64,000 bases of DNA from Corinectria fuckeliana (GCA_019137255.1 WPDH01000143.1:124001-188000), one strand, 5' to 3'; positions 22,203 through 34,803 are shown, numbered from the stretch's first letter. Numbers and translations: made by a program. The notes: generated from the letters alone by a model not told the origin.

Positions 22203-23707
22203 CTACAATCTCGAAGCCATCGGTACAGCGTCATAAAGCTCCTTGACCCTATTCCTTGTGTCCTCGAGGCGAGCTTTTGACTCCTCAAACAGGCGGGGCA
22301 GGCCCGTGTCCTTGTAGCTCTTGGCTCCCAGCAGCATGTCCGCCACTGCTTGTGCACACAAAAAGACCTGAGGCATCCCGTGACCCGAGAAACCGCCGAT
22401 GATAAACATTCCAGGGCGACCCGGAATCGGACCAACACGGGGTAGACGGTCGGAAGAGTAGCCGATTACTGTGAATGTCAGCCAAGTGCCGGGGCGAGAA
22501 GAGGGCACATACTTCCGGTCCAGACATCATCAACGTAAGCTCCGCTATTCTCCCACCCGTGGAAATGTCTCTGCATGTAGCCGTCAAAGTAATCCCTCGC
22601 TCGCTCTATCACCTGGGTGTCGTCGACATTGGCGTACCAATCATCGAAGTGGCGGATGTATGCCCTGCGAGCGCCGCCGACGATGATGCTACCGTCAGGA
22701 CGGGGGATCAGGTAGTCAAAGTCCCAGTCTGCAAACCGAAGAGCGTACGTGTTGCTCAGGAACGGGGCTTTCTCTGGCGTTACAATGTGACTGCAGATGG
22801 CTCGGTAGGGGATGATTTTGTCAGAGTACTCTGGGAGGAGCGACCCTGTGTATGCATTGGCTGCAACGACAACTTTCTTGCACCTGACCTTGCCGCGGCT
22901 GGTCTGCAACGTCCAGAACCCATCAACATCTGGTTTGTCTGGGATAGCTTGGACCGGGGTGTTTGTCTGCAGGTTGACGCCTTTTTCAATGGCTTTTGAG
23001 AACATGTGGTGGACGAGCTTATAAGGCCAAAGGTGACCAGCCGTGTAACTGAAGCAACCTTTGGCGCCTTTGACGCCAGACATCTTTGAGGATTAGTTGA
23101 GTAAGAAGTATTATAACACAATTGCGACTCACCGTCTCTGCATACCCCGTCGGCGCAAGGTATGTCTTCCTGGTCGCGTCGACACCCGCAGCCACCAACT
23201 TGTCGTACCCTGCCTCGACCTGGCGTTGATGCTCGGCTGAGAACTGTACGTCGATGGCCCGTGTGACGACAAAATCGCAGTCGACCTTTTCCTCCCGAAT
23301 GAACTCTGTCGTTGCTTCCACATTGCGTGATTCGAATGTCGCAACCTCGGCAGCTGCTTCGATGCCGTATTCATCTGCCAAGCTCGAGATGGCGTAATAG
23401 GAATCCGGCTTGAGGTGGCCGCCTGAGAGGTGTCAGTACATTATCGTGATGCGCCTCAATTCGTACCATTTCTTCCGGTTGCCCCCGAGCACAGTTGTCG
23501 CGCTTCCAGAACCAAGATTGACGGCGGCTGAGCTGCTTTCGAAAGAAGATGGGTCACAATGGCCGCGCCAGAGTACCCCGCACCAACAACAACAATGTCG
23601 CAAACCTCCGGAAGACTGGCTGTTGAGCGATGGTTATCCAGTGGTCCGGGGTCTGCCCTCCAGAAGGAACTCATTCCATTCGGGGGTGGAGACCTGGCTG
23701 ATGTCAT
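22203..23707 (-). CDS. FAD-dependent oxidoreductase of the DAO family
   Basis: Four exons, 23707-23467, 23422-23133, 23083-22513 and 22468-22203, give 455 residues with intact frame. Near the N-terminus SFWRADPGPLDNHRS is followed by VVVGAGYSGAAI, the FAD-binding GxGxxG. The junction of exons 1 and 2 restores GRNGGHLKPDSYY, a family signature after the first beta-alpha-beta unit. The exon 3/4 junction restores WTGIIGYSSD. The final GGFSGHGMPQVF is the second FAD-contacting motif. Enzymes of this type oxidise amines or amino acids such as sarcosine-like substrates; this substrate is unknown. No signal peptide is seen. Confidence 0.87.
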
Positions 23708-24754
23708 ATCTGCGGGACTAGGAGTTCAATGAGAACACTGAGAAGAGTCCAGCTTGGAGGTGGAAGCGTTTGCAAAGCTTTAGAGCAAGGAGCAATAGGG
23801 ATATGGAGCTGCAAAGTTGTTGAATCACGATAAGATGCGTCTTATTCGGAGGTAGTCGCACTGTATTCGCAATCGCCGAGACCGGCAATATTCTGACCAA
23901 TCAAGTGGTCGCCGCCGTACCAGAGACGGAGTAATTAGCACGTGAACCAACTCCCTCGGGTCTGAGCCGAAATAGGAAATTTTGCCAGGCCAGGAGGACT
24001 CAGTACAAGCACACAATGATACAGGACTCTCCAGGTCCCTAAACTTCACTATAAATCTGTATTTGCGTGAACTCGGCGGCTCTTCTTTTGGTTTCGGAGA
24101 GATTCAGCGAGTGGAGTGATTTAGTTATACCATTTCATCCATAGAGTGGTATGTAAGAATCAGCATAGAACCGAGACGCGGTCGTCCAAATATTTCTAAT
24201 GTTTGCTATTTCGGGGGAAGTCTAAATGGTACGTACGCGTTACTCCTGGAGCCAGCGCTGACAACTTCGGTAGCTTGACTGGTAGTCCTTGTCCAGCCAG
24301 GGCACTGGCAGAACTCGATCTTAGTATTCTTCATAACACAGCCCCTGTCAGTCCCCCGAATGCCCTATCGTAGGCGGCGGGGTACCTCGGCCTCCCGCTC
24401 AGTTAGACGCTCTGAAATGGAGGCCACTGGCTTCTACAGTGCGCGATTGCATCTAATGGTCTAGACGAGGTATTTGTGGGCTTAAGAGCCCATCCCACGG
24501 CTATTGCCAGCCTACCCTGTTTGCGCCAGGCTTAGCTGTGACAGAATATGTAGGGGCAGTATTAGGAACAGTATTACATATTACAGTTGGAGTGACAGAC
24601 GAGCAAGAACTTCCACTTAAAACTAAATAGCCTGTACTTTTTAGCTGCCAATAGCAGCCTATATAGCAGTAATTGAGTTATGTTGGACGCGTATTTATTT
24701 CCTTCAGATTATGTAGGTAGATACAAGTCCGAGTGCATGCGGTATAATAAATAA
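23708..24754. other. Intergenic region, about 1 kb
   Basis: The first part is the upstream region of the FAD oxidoreductase gene. The rest, including GC-poor stretches near 24540-24750, shows no gene, repeat or RNA that I can recognise. Confidence 0.4.
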
Positions 24755-25994
24755 CTACATTTGCCTTATAGGAAGGGGAGTTTGTCTGAGATGTATTGGC
24801 TGGTACCCGCGCTCCCGCTTGTACGACAAGCCGCTCATCACTCCATTGAAAGTGACTTTTGATTCAACCGGAGAGCTTTGAAACCGGTGCCTCTTGCGCT
24901 CTTCAACGCTGATCTTTACACCTTTATCAACCCAAGAGAAGGGTGACCCTAGGTCAAGTTCACAGCCCAATTTGGCCGACACAACTAAGCTGGTTGTCGC
25001 GTGATAGAGAATTATGTCCTGAATCTCAACGGGAAGAAAGTTGATTGTGCTTGGTCGTGGCTCGATTCTGGTGGTATTGGTTGCCCAAAGAATCATATCG
25101 ATAGCAGTATCAGATGCATGAACGTTGTGGAATAGCGTCTCCGACCTCGTCCACAATAGTTCACCCCCATTGGCCTTGCAAAGAGTGGCTCGCCGAAGAG
25201 TCAGGATAGCATACGTTGCCACGTTTAGGGTAGAATCTCCGAGCGACAGATGACTTGCCATATGGCGTCGTACCATCTCAAGCCCCTCCCGGGTATCTTG
25301 TGCTATGGCAAACCAAGACGATCCGACTTGGACGAGCGTTGCCTCAGGGGTCTCCTAGCTTGGCAGGTCTACCAATCCAACATATGGTCCGCCTCTAGAG
25401 ATATGTTTGAATCCCATGCGCTCTGGGATATTTGAACTCCATTCTTGAAATCTAGACGGCGGCATATGCCCGCTTCTTAAACGTCATGGTGTTCATTTGT
25501 CGTCGAAGAACATGGCGCTGTTTGTAGGCAAAGTCACGGAGAACCCGGCCAATAAATGCCCTTTTCCTTGGAAGGGGATCCAATTCAGGCTCCCAGTAGG
25601 GTCCTGGAAGAGTCTTATCTTCTGGCAGTGTTTGGCTAGGTGAGTTCAGCAGCTCAAAGTCGTCCAGAGTCACCGGTCGTTCACGAGCAAGTCCGAGAGG
25701 CGCCGAGCAGAGTTGATCCTTCTTTGCGAGGGCAAGTACATCTTTGTCGAGGTCGTATGTCCATACGCTGTTTAATGAACCTCCTCGGCGGTCGCCAAAA
25801 GGGTTAACTAAATCGTACACGTCTTCCCAAGCAAAGAAGTTCATGCCCTGTTCCAACGTTGCGGAGAGTTTGTCTTCGGTCGAGTTAGTGGCTGCTAGAA
25901 AGAAACTACAAATGATGACGTCATTCATTGGACATACTAGTGCATTTCTCTTGACCCATAAGGATGCGAGAGAGCAACTTGAGAAGGGTTGCAT
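24755..25994 (-). pseudogene. Hypothetical protein gene, probably disrupted
   Basis: The minus strand carries protein-like sequence in two frames. Bases 25994-25452 encode a part with FFAWEDVYDLVNPFGDRRG and a basic tail. From about 25475 the neighbouring frame continues with RFQEWSSNIPERMGFKH and runs, through one in-frame TAG at 25355-25357, to the segment ending at 24755. The continuity suggests one gene with a one-base frameshift near 25460 and a Gln-to-stop change. An unrecognised intron could explain the first break but not easily the second. I recognise no domain. It lies just beyond the LysM gene in the same orientation. Confidence 0.45.
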
Positions 25995-26325
25995 CGTCTG
26001 GTGGTCTTAATGATTTGGGCCTTCGGAGAGAAGTCCCTAAGGCATGCTGTCAGTATGCTACTATGATAAGCCATGCCTAATAGTTACCTTGCGCGATGAA
26101 GACCAACACCGATTGAACTGACATGGTGATGTAATGTATTGGTTGACAGGTGACAGTTGGAGGTGACAGTTGGAGAAGAATGTCTGTCGGCCGGCCAGGT
26201 GGCCCGTTATTCTCACGACCAGACGAAAATTAAGCCTGTGTTAAGTGGAGCAGTTAGGTTTCTAAAATTATAGAATGCAGCACACCAAGTTCCTTCATCG
26301 AGATATAGTATCTTAGACAGTATAC
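25995..26325. other. Spacer downstream of the LysM gene
   Basis: About 330 bases between the hypothetical gene and the LysM gene. A short direct repeat (AGGTGACAGTTGGAG, twice near 26150-26173) is present. No gene is seen. Confidence 0.4.
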
Positions 26326-28914
26326 TTATGGACCTCCAGCAACACAAACACTATACCCAAGCCAAAGGTTTTCGCAGCTTGACCCAATACTGGGGTTCCA
26401 CTTGTAGAGAGTCTCAAAGCCGATACCGTATGCTTCCTGTATGCTCCAGCACCCGTCTCCTTCTTCAACAGTATGGTACTTAGTGCAATCTGCTAGAGTC
26501 CCAGACTGGGTCGGTCCTGGTGGTCCAGCTAGGTTAGTACTGCTAGGCATTATTGCAGAGACGCAATAAGCGTAGCCCAGCCAAAGGCCTTCACAGTTCT
26601 CAGCCACTATTACGGCATTAGCAGAATGAAGATAAAATATTCTACCCGGTGGTTAGTGGGATGAAACGCATCTAGTGGACTTACCAGAAGGGTTCCAGGC
26701 ATAAAATTGTTGGAAGGTAATACCCATCTGGGTTGCAATGCTCTGACAGTCATCGCCTGACTGGGCGGTATAGAACTTGGTGCAGCTTTCTACTATACCA
26801 GTTTGCGTTGGGCCCATGGAGACGGAAGATTCAGTCCGTGTTACAGTAAGCAACGAACCGCTGGTCGAAGTCGATGATGTAGCGGTGGAGTTGACCCTAA
26901 CGCAAACCGCACGGGTATCTGTCGCGTTCATACCTTTATAGATGCCCTCATCGCAGTCTGCTTCTGAGCCGATCCAGGGGTTCCATTGGACCAGCTGTTC
27001 CACGGTGATTTTAAAGTCAGAAGCTATAGATGAGCAAAGGTACACTGATAATATGTCAGCGCTAGGTCAGAGCTGTCACGGGAGATGGTTAACCTACGTC
27101 CCACGTCAGATCCATCAATAGCTGACAGACAAGAACAGGTCGAGACTGTCCCGTCAGGAGCTGTGTACCCTGTGAAACAACGGGGATCCATGTTAGAACT
27201 TATAGCTAGTTCATTGTAGTTAGCAACCGTTAATCATGCTCATCCCATATCGGAAACCCACGGAGATAAGAAGTACTGTTTAGAGCACAGTAGCGATAAC
27301 CAGGTTGGAGAGCGCACTGGTCTAGAGACTCGCCCAGAGATGCAAGACTGGGGTTCCATGAGAGAAAGTCTTCAAATGCAACCTCATACGCGGTGAGGGC
27401 AAATTCACAACTATTCCCAGATTCGGTAATAGCCCTTGCGTCTGGGTTCTCGGACTGGTCGCTGACAGGCGTAATCTCAATGTAGTCAACGTAACCCTCG
27501 CATTCAGACAATGTTCCAGGGGCCATAGGTAGCTCGAAGAAGGGGGTGATGGATGCTGTATATGCCAGTGTTGATGACGTCGTTGTTGCATACATGGCTG
27601 AAGACAGAGTGTAAGGAAGAGATGTGGAGTATGGATAATCTGAGTACGTCGTGATATCGCCAACTTCTTTGACGCAATAAGCAATATCAAGAAGAAGATT
27701 CGTGCATTCCTCGTTCAACGACGGATTGAGGTAGAGAAAGTCTCGAAGGGCAATGCTTTGACGAATCGAGACGCTTCCGCAGTCGTCGCCACTTTGGATT
27801 GTGTACCAAGCCGCGCATGGGTAGTTGGATTCATCTTTGCCGTTGGTCAGCTTTGGAACAGGCTCATCTTGTACCGTGGTCGGGTCTGCGGGTGCCTCGG
27901 TCATGGTCATGTCAGCCGGGCTACCACCAGGAGGGCTGCGGAAAGTCAGAAAAAGTGTCCAGCTTGATCAAGGTAGAAGATTCATTGGCTCACCTAACGC
28001 AAATCAATGTCTCGAGTAAGTAACGAATGTTCGTACAAAGAGCGTTAATGTTTGGATTCCAGGCCAATAAATCTTCTGCTGTTAGGCCACTGTGGGCTGC
28101 CACAATGTCTTCACAGGTATCGTCGACTTGCACGTGATACAGAGTGCAAGGGTTGGGCAGACAGAGAGATTGGCCAGAACGCAAGTTCGAAAATTTTGGA
28201 TTCAAAGCGCCAGCTTGAATTATGGCATATGTTGAGACGTTCTGTGCGAGGGCTATGGAATCGCAGCTATCGCCAGATTGCACCTCGTAGGGATCTGAGC
28301 ACATGGGGTCCTCGGTAACAACGGAAGGGGCTTTTGTGCTGGCGTAAGCTGTCGGTGAAGTGAAGGCGTATCCGCTGGCATTGCAACTGGCCGTCAAGGA
28401 GTTGAACTCGTCGGCAAATTCATCGTCGTAATCAAAGGGCGAGTTGAGTTGAATTTGAACAGCCCCAAGCATACAGTCGGAGCAATTCTGAGCAGAACTC
28501 AAGCCACTAGTCTGGCTAAGCCAAGAAATGAACAACTCGTCACAGAACTTTCCCGACTCTCTGTCATTGCATAATCGTCAGCCAGTATGTTGTCGGGTGG
28601 GTTCGAATGAGCCTTACCCTTCTTGTTGGCAGGACAGTTCATACGTATACAAGAGACTGTCGATGATGTAACTGGCTACAGAGTAGGGATTAGACATGAC
28701 TCTAGCAACTGATGGGATGTGATGTACTTACCAGGCCAAATGATCTCGTCAAAGTCTAATATATCCACCCCTTGCTCGCAGGCTGATACAATGACTTGAC
28801 GTACACTTTGCAGAGACTCTTCACATTCTAAAGTGCACAAGTCTGAGAGCTGCTCAGAGTTCAAGCGGGGGTTATCCTGAGCAACACTCCCAAGAAAATG
28901 TGGGCAATTCGCGA
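26326..28914 (-). CDS. Multi-LysM chitin-binding protein (5' exon not found)
   Basis: Seven exons keep frame: 28914-28732, 28675-28618, 28560-27994, 27935-27262, 27169-27098, 27044-26685 and 26606-26326. Together they encode about 730 residues. Seven LysM or LysM-like modules are visible: four canonical ones (CxxYxVQSGDxC...WNP type, e.g. YTIQSGDDC, FYTAQSGDDC, YHTVEEGDGC) and three diverged. Cys pairs bracket the modules, as in fungal secreted LysM proteins that bind chitin oligomers. No ATG with a signal peptide is found upstream, and an in-frame TAG lies near 28940, so the start exon is missing, distant or lost. The gene is divergent from the chitinase gene, sharing a spacer of about 480 bases. 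Such pairs are known for subgroup C chitinases. Confidence 0.82.
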
Positions 28915-29392
28915 CTGTCGTGCCCCTATTTTGCCACTATCCACTACTAAGGTTGAAACAGAAGTGGACTATGTAGGTGAGCGGTTAACTAGGTTCCGGC
29001 TCCCAATCTAAGATCACAGGGGACAAAGCCTAGAATCTTTCAGACGCGTTAGCTCAGTAAGGATATTACCTAGTAGATGTGCGTTGTTTAATCAGGAGTG
29101 CGGGTTAAACGAGATGGGCTCAGAAGACCTCCAGATGAGGAAACCTTCCTAACGTGGCTTCACCGTCCGGCTTCGGTCTTGACTATTGCCAAGCGTCAAT
29201 CATCAGGCAACGCCTGAAGTCACATATTTTATATGCCTTACTTATAGTACTGCTACATAGTCTCTTAAGCTCTCCTCGCCCTCGCACCTCTCCAGCCATT
29301 GAGCTATATAGTCGTCCTTTCCTTTCAAAATTCCCCATCTATTACCGCCCATCATTCATTTTCGGCTCTTTTAAAGCTTGGCACCGGCCATC
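28915..29392. promoter_or_regulatory. Divergent intergenic region between LysM and chitinase genes
   Basis: About 480 bases between head-to-head genes, so probably a shared promoter. A pyrimidine-rich CTCTCCTCGCCCTCGCACC tract at about 29270-29290 and ATATAG at 29306-29311 lie before the chitinase ATG (29393). No clear binding sites can be named. Confidence 0.5.
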
Positions 29393-32300
29393 ATGGCACT
29401 AAAAGTGAAATGGCAGACGTATGTCTCGCTTCTCAGTGTTCTTTCGTTGCTGTTTGTTAATTTCCTTGATCATCACGATTACGGGCAGCTTCTCGCCAGT
29501 ACTATCACTGCAACTCGGGCGCTTGATGATTCCCAGGATGCATCTCTGGATCATTCTTTCCATAATGTTTCTCTTACCCGTCGAGAAGACTATTCTTGCG
29601 GACCTGAGAATCCCTGCAGTAACGGTGCCTGTTGCGGTGAGAGCGGCTACTGCGGCTACGGACCTACGTACTGCGGTGATGGCTGTGTGTCAAACTGTGA
29701 TGCCCAAGCAGAGTGCGGCCAGTATGCCGAAACTCCAGGCACAAAGTGTCCCTTAAACACCTGCTGCAGTGAGTTTGGGTTCTGCGGAACTACGAAGGTA
29801 TGTAAGAAGAACGAATCCTTGAACCACGGGGCTAACATACACCAAGGACTTCTGCACTGGTAAATGCCAATCAAACTGCAAGCTCAATCCATCGCCACTA
29901 AGCGGTTCCCCGAAGAACCAAGCACTCAACAGAGGTTAGTCTAGAAAGCCTTTGTCAAGTTCTTACATCTCACTTCACAACTAGTGGTTGGGTACTATGA
30001 ATCATGGAGCTATAGGTCGCCATGTAACAAAAAGGCACCTGAAGACATGCCTCTCAGCGAGTTGACGCACCTCAACTACGCATTTGCATTCATCACGCCT
30101 GACACCTACGAGCTCGCCACAATGGACTCCAAGACTCCCGAGAGTCTATGGAAGCTTACAGTAGACACAAAAAAGTACAATCCGGATTTTGAAGTCTTTG
30201 TTGCTATTGGTGGCTGGACCTTCTCCAACAACGATACCGTTACGCAGCCGCTTTTCGGCGAGATTTCCTCAACTGAAACTAACCGGCAAAAGTTCGCGGA
30301 CAATGTCGTCAGGTTCATAAATCGGTACGGTTTTGACGGGTAAGAATGATCCATACAGTACATTGTCTCGCCGCCGATAGAAACTGACCGAATGTGCAGA
30401 ATTGATATTGACTGGGAGTACCCTGGTGCCCCTGATCGGGGAGGAAAGCCCGAGGACACCGAGAACTTCACCCTACTTATGAAGACTCTTCGCCGCACAT
30501 TCAATGCCTCCCCGAGACAGCTGGGTATCAGCTTTACTATACCGTCCTCGTATTGGTATCTCAAGTGGTTCGACATGCCTGGGCTTTTGAAGTATGCAGA
30601 CTGGACGAACCTGATGAGTTATGATCTTCACGGAACTTGGTAATTGCATCTGACACCATTGAATACAAGATGCGTATATGCTAACGCCAAATTCAGGGAT
30701 CGAAACAATCCAATTGGTGCAATTCTTCAGGGCCATACGAATCTCACAGAAATGAAGTTGGCGGCAGAGCTGCTGTGGCGTGTTGGTGTGGAACCTAAGC
30801 AAGTCAACATCGGCTTCGGTTTCTACGGTAGGTCCTTCGAGCTGGAGGATCCTACCTGCACCAAGCCTGGATGCCCTTTCAGTGGTGGCGCCAAAGCCGG
30901 GCCATGCTCTGACACGAGTGGAGTGCTCATGTACTATGAGATTCAGGCTATTCTAAAGCAGCTTCCCGACCTCGAACCGATTTATGAAAAGGAGTCGGCT
31001 GTCAAATATGTGGTGTGGGACAAGAATCAATGGGTGTCCTACGACGACGAAGATACATTTGCAGATAAGCTCGCCTGGGCAAACTCCATCGGTTTCGGCG
31101 GTTCTCCCATCTGGGCCGTTGACACAGACGACGACAAGTTCAGTGCAATGTCAGGGTTGTTGTGGAAAAGAGTTGGATCTGTTGCACACGTTGACCTTCA
31201 GCAGAAAGTACTTACTTCTACACAAGTCTCCGTTCGAAAGACTCTTGTTGGCGAAAGCGGTCAAGATTGCATCTTGATGAAGGAAACCGGGTGTGTAGAT
31301 CCTGACATCATTCGCTGCCCCGACGGTATGCGTAAGGTGGGATGGGACAAGGACGGTTGCAAGGTTAGTAAAGCATGGTTTGCCGTGATCATTGCTAACA
31401 TATTCCCGATGAAGAAAGGCGGCAAGCTCATCTGTTGTCCCACAGCAACTGCACCATCGCAATGTCAATGTTGGTTGAACAAAAAATCAAGCGCGAGTTT
31501 GCTTAGGCTAACTATACATAGGGAGAGGAAGTCGTGGCGATTGTAATGGACAGTGCCATGTTGGAGAGGCTACTTTATTCAGGCCAAAGTGGCAAGTCAA
31601 TCAACGTGGCATCTGGTTTAGATGAAAACTAATCACATTACAGGGGAGGTGGTTTCGACGCGCAGAGTGGCACTGGGAAGTGTAGTCGAGGCAAGAAAGT
31701 CTTCTGCTGCGAAGCCCACAATTGGAAGGATGTGGTGTCAGGTTGTCGGTGGACGAAATGGTGAGCTTCAACCTATGTATCGCCATCCCGCTTGGAGTTC
31801 ACTAATACGAGTAAAGTGGAAAGAGTTGCTCGGATAGCACGGAAAAATCGTTCGCATCTTCACACGATGGCTGCACCGTCTTGAACCCGAACAGTAAGAC
31901 TTAGCAACCAGTTCGCAGATATACTTAGTGCTAAACTATGAGCAGAGCATTATTGTTGTCCTAAAGATGCCCCGTTGGAAGATTGTCACTGGAAGGGGAC
32001 GCCTGCGGATTGCCCAGTTGCCAAGTGTGACAAGGACGAGGTTGCCATCGCAATAGACCCCCAGGGCAATTCTGATTGGGAATGTCTTTGTAAGTGGTGC
32101 CGGGGTTCTATACTACTGATATTTTAAAGGGAACAAGGCCGAGTTAATGCATTGCGCAGGGCATAGAAAGCGCACCAACTGCTGCAAAGTTACGAAACCA
32201 CCACCTACTCCGCTCACATGCCGAATCACTACATGCGATCTCGAGCCTGAGGCATGTGAAGACGATTCTGAGTATGATGATTGGAACGACAAGCGGGCTC

Positions 32301-32883
32301 TCCTGGACCGAGATCTAGAGAAGCGCGGCCCAAAACGACCATTCGACTGGTACACCATTGCGAATATCCTGATCAAACATTCCTCAAGGTTTTATCCTTC
32401 TAGATCAGACTACTTGAGGCATCTTCGACAGCAGCTCTCCGGACTCTATACAAGATGGTGACGAATGACGTCTAGAAGCTGCAGCGATTCAAACCTACGC
32501 GCAACTGAAATAACAGATCTCAGTGCACCTCCGGAAGGCGGCCAAGTCGAGCATCAGCTTCCGGCAAGTAGATGAAACTTTTTTATATGTTCTGCAGAAA
32601 GCTTGGCTAACTCGACACTACAGATCTTCCTGCCGGGACGTTTTGCCGCTGTAACAAATCATGGGAGACTCTGGAACCGGCTGCCGTATCATCACGAGAC
32701 TAACCGGCATCCAACCGGTCGAGAAACCCGCACACCAGCCATCAGATCGCCTTCTGGCAAGATGTCTGGAACAATGCCCAAGGTTTACCGGAAGGCCTGC
32801 CACGAGCAACTCCTAACTCGCCAGAACTACGCCGACCGGCGGATCGCATAATGGAGTTGTTCGGCTCAAGCACTAACCCATGA
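29393..32883 (+). CDS. Killer-toxin-like (subgroup C) GH18 chitinase with two CBM18 modules; C-terminus disrupted
   Basis: Exons 29393-29797, 29847-29934, 29985-30339, 30400-30639, 30697-31363, 31415-31469, 31522-31591, 31644-31760, 31817-31893, 31946-32089 and 32160-32461 keep frame to a TGA (839 residues). The N-terminus has a hydrophobic signal (YVSLLSVLSLLFVNFL). Two Cys-rich CBM18 hevein-like modules follow (residues about 65-150), then a GH18 barrel with the catalytic FDGIDIDWEYPG, in which Glu is the acid/base. A Cys-rich extension comes next. Bases 32490-32883 still encode typical C-terminal sequence (FWQDVWNNAQGLP, PADRIMEL) but only across a frame break and a TAA, so the terminus is probably degraded. 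One intron (31592-31643) has a GC donor. It would hydrolyse chitin outside the cell. Confidence 0.88.
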
Positions 32884-33786
32884 AAAGAAGGTAGGTTGTT
32901 GGTTCTGTAGGCTTGGCATGTGAGGCTTTTGCTTGACCTATTAAATATTTGTAGTCCTTGTATTGCATGAGCCAGGGCCCTGGCAGGACTCAATTATATT
33001 GTTCTTCAGAACGCTTCAAGATGTGTTCACTCGCTCGATTTAGGTCATAATGGTGCAGTAGTAGGATGCAAGCAGGTTAGTCTGAAACCAGCCAGCATCC
33101 AGCGTGCTATCATGTAACTAAGGACAGCAACAACTAGACTCGGGTGAAAGACAGGTCAGGATGGACTTTCTAGTGGATGGGAGTTCTCAAACCAACTCGA
33201 TCCTCAGGGAAATGTGCCTAAAATGACGTACTGTGAGTTGCATCAGCTCAACCCTCAGCAATGTTTCTTCACGCGGCAGATTCTTGGTGGGCGTCAACCA
33301 TGGGTCTCTCAAGCAGTTGGACCCCAGGAGCCCTTGCAGACGGTGCGCTTAACAAACTTTCCAATTGATAGTGGCCGACGAGTGTTCGGCGATGAAGCGC
33401 CGGTCTGCGCGATACCGGGCGCTAACCCTCGCGATGTAGAGGTGCAGAGTCGAGGCTTCGCCCAAGGATGAACAAGGTAGCGCGTGGAGGATCCCGACAT
33501 CCTCACACAATTAGACTCGGGGTCCTGAACAAGCCGACCCGATTAAAACACATGACTTCATAACACAATAGTCTGCTAAGGCACCAGTAGTGCACACCAA
33601 AAGTCTCTTATTGGAGCTTATCATCTCCTCTTTCTCGGAGTTAAGGCGTATCGGAAGCATCAAGTGTCCGTCGATACCCCACTTGACTCAAAAAGACTAG
33701 AATGTACTAAAGCATCGATGATGGGATAAATACCCGGCATGTCCCCCGTGTTCTCCTGATAAATACATCATCTCCTATACCTCGTC
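32884..33786. other. Intergenic region, about 0.9 kb
   Basis: Between the chitinase end and the SDR gene. Short open frames exist on both strands at 33210-33510 but show no family features. GATAAATA motifs at about 33724 and 33758 lie before the SDR start. Confidence 0.4.
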
Positions 33787-34803
33787 ATGAATTCGGATCC
33801 GTACAAGCTCCCCGCCGATGCGGTTTGGTTCAGTAAGCCTGCATCCATTATCCTGCCAGCCGGAAACTAATAAAAGCTCCAGTCACCGGATGTTCCTCTG
33901 GGTTGGGCCAGTCCCTTGCGCTTCTAATCAGCAAAAACGAGTCGCTCCGCCTGGTCGCCACGGCTCGGCAACCAAGCGCCCTGTCCGCAATCCCAGACAG
34001 CCCCAACGTCGTCAAGCTTGCCCTGGACGTGACTTCGCAGGCGTCCGTCGACGCTGCAATCGCCGCAGCGCTTGAAAAGTTTGGTCGCATCGACGTGCTC
34101 GTCAACAATGCCGGCTACGCTGTCATGGGCGACACGGAAGCCACGACTGAGGAGCAGGCGAGACTGGTTGTCGAGACCGACTTCTGGGGTACGGTGAAGC
34201 TGACGCTTCAGGCGCTGCGAGTCATGCGGGAGGAGAACCCCAAGACGGGGCCGTCTGGAGGCGTTGTGCTGAACGTCACGTCGGTAGGCGGCTTTATCGG
34301 CTTGCCCGGGAGCGCGTTCTACAATGCGAGCAAGTTTGGGGTAGAGGGCTTCACGGAGTCTCTCTCCCGGGAAGTGCGCCCAGAGTGGAATAGTAAGTAT
34401 CCCATGAGAAGGCTGAAATTCAATGCTAACGGCTTTAGTTCACTTCTGCTTGATCGAGCCGGGCGGCATCGCTACGAGGTTTACTGGCTCAAGCCTGGTG
34501 CAGGCAGCACCGCATCCTGCATACGCGGCTCCAGACTCGCCTGGCAGGATCCTCGAAGCATATGTTCTGAATGAGGAGAATTCCAAAAAGCGGAACTCGC
34601 CAGAGGCAGTTGCTGCGGCCATGTATGAGATCGTGGGCCGTGGTCAACGAATCCCTCTCAGACTCCCGCTCGGCCCAGACGCTTGGGGGTTGATAAAGGA
34701 TGAGATTAAGCATGTCAATCAAGACCTTGATGAATTCAAGGAGCTGAGCTGCCAAGTTGGGAGTGCGAAGCAATTTGAGTCTATCCAGTTCCTTAGGAAG
34801 TAA
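33787..34803 (+). CDS. Short-chain dehydrogenase/reductase (classical SDR)
   Basis: Three exons, 33787-33832, 33883-34392 and 34439-34803, give 306 residues in frame. The first junction creates the cofactor motif ITGCSSGLGQ (TGxxxGxG) directly after a 15-residue leader. NNAGYAV gives the NNAG motif, NVTSVGGFIG contains the catalytic Ser region, and YNASKFG is the active YxxxK. The second junction restores a LIEPGGIATRF segment. These features describe an intact NAD(P)-dependent oxidoreductase acting on alcohols or ketones; the substrate is not predictable. No signal peptide is seen. Overall length is slightly above the 250-residue core because of the C-terminal extension. Confidence 0.9.

Noticed and set aside
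33214..33506. Overlapping short open frames on both strands
   Set aside because: No domain, no splice model and no signal; chance frames in GC-rich intergenic DNA.
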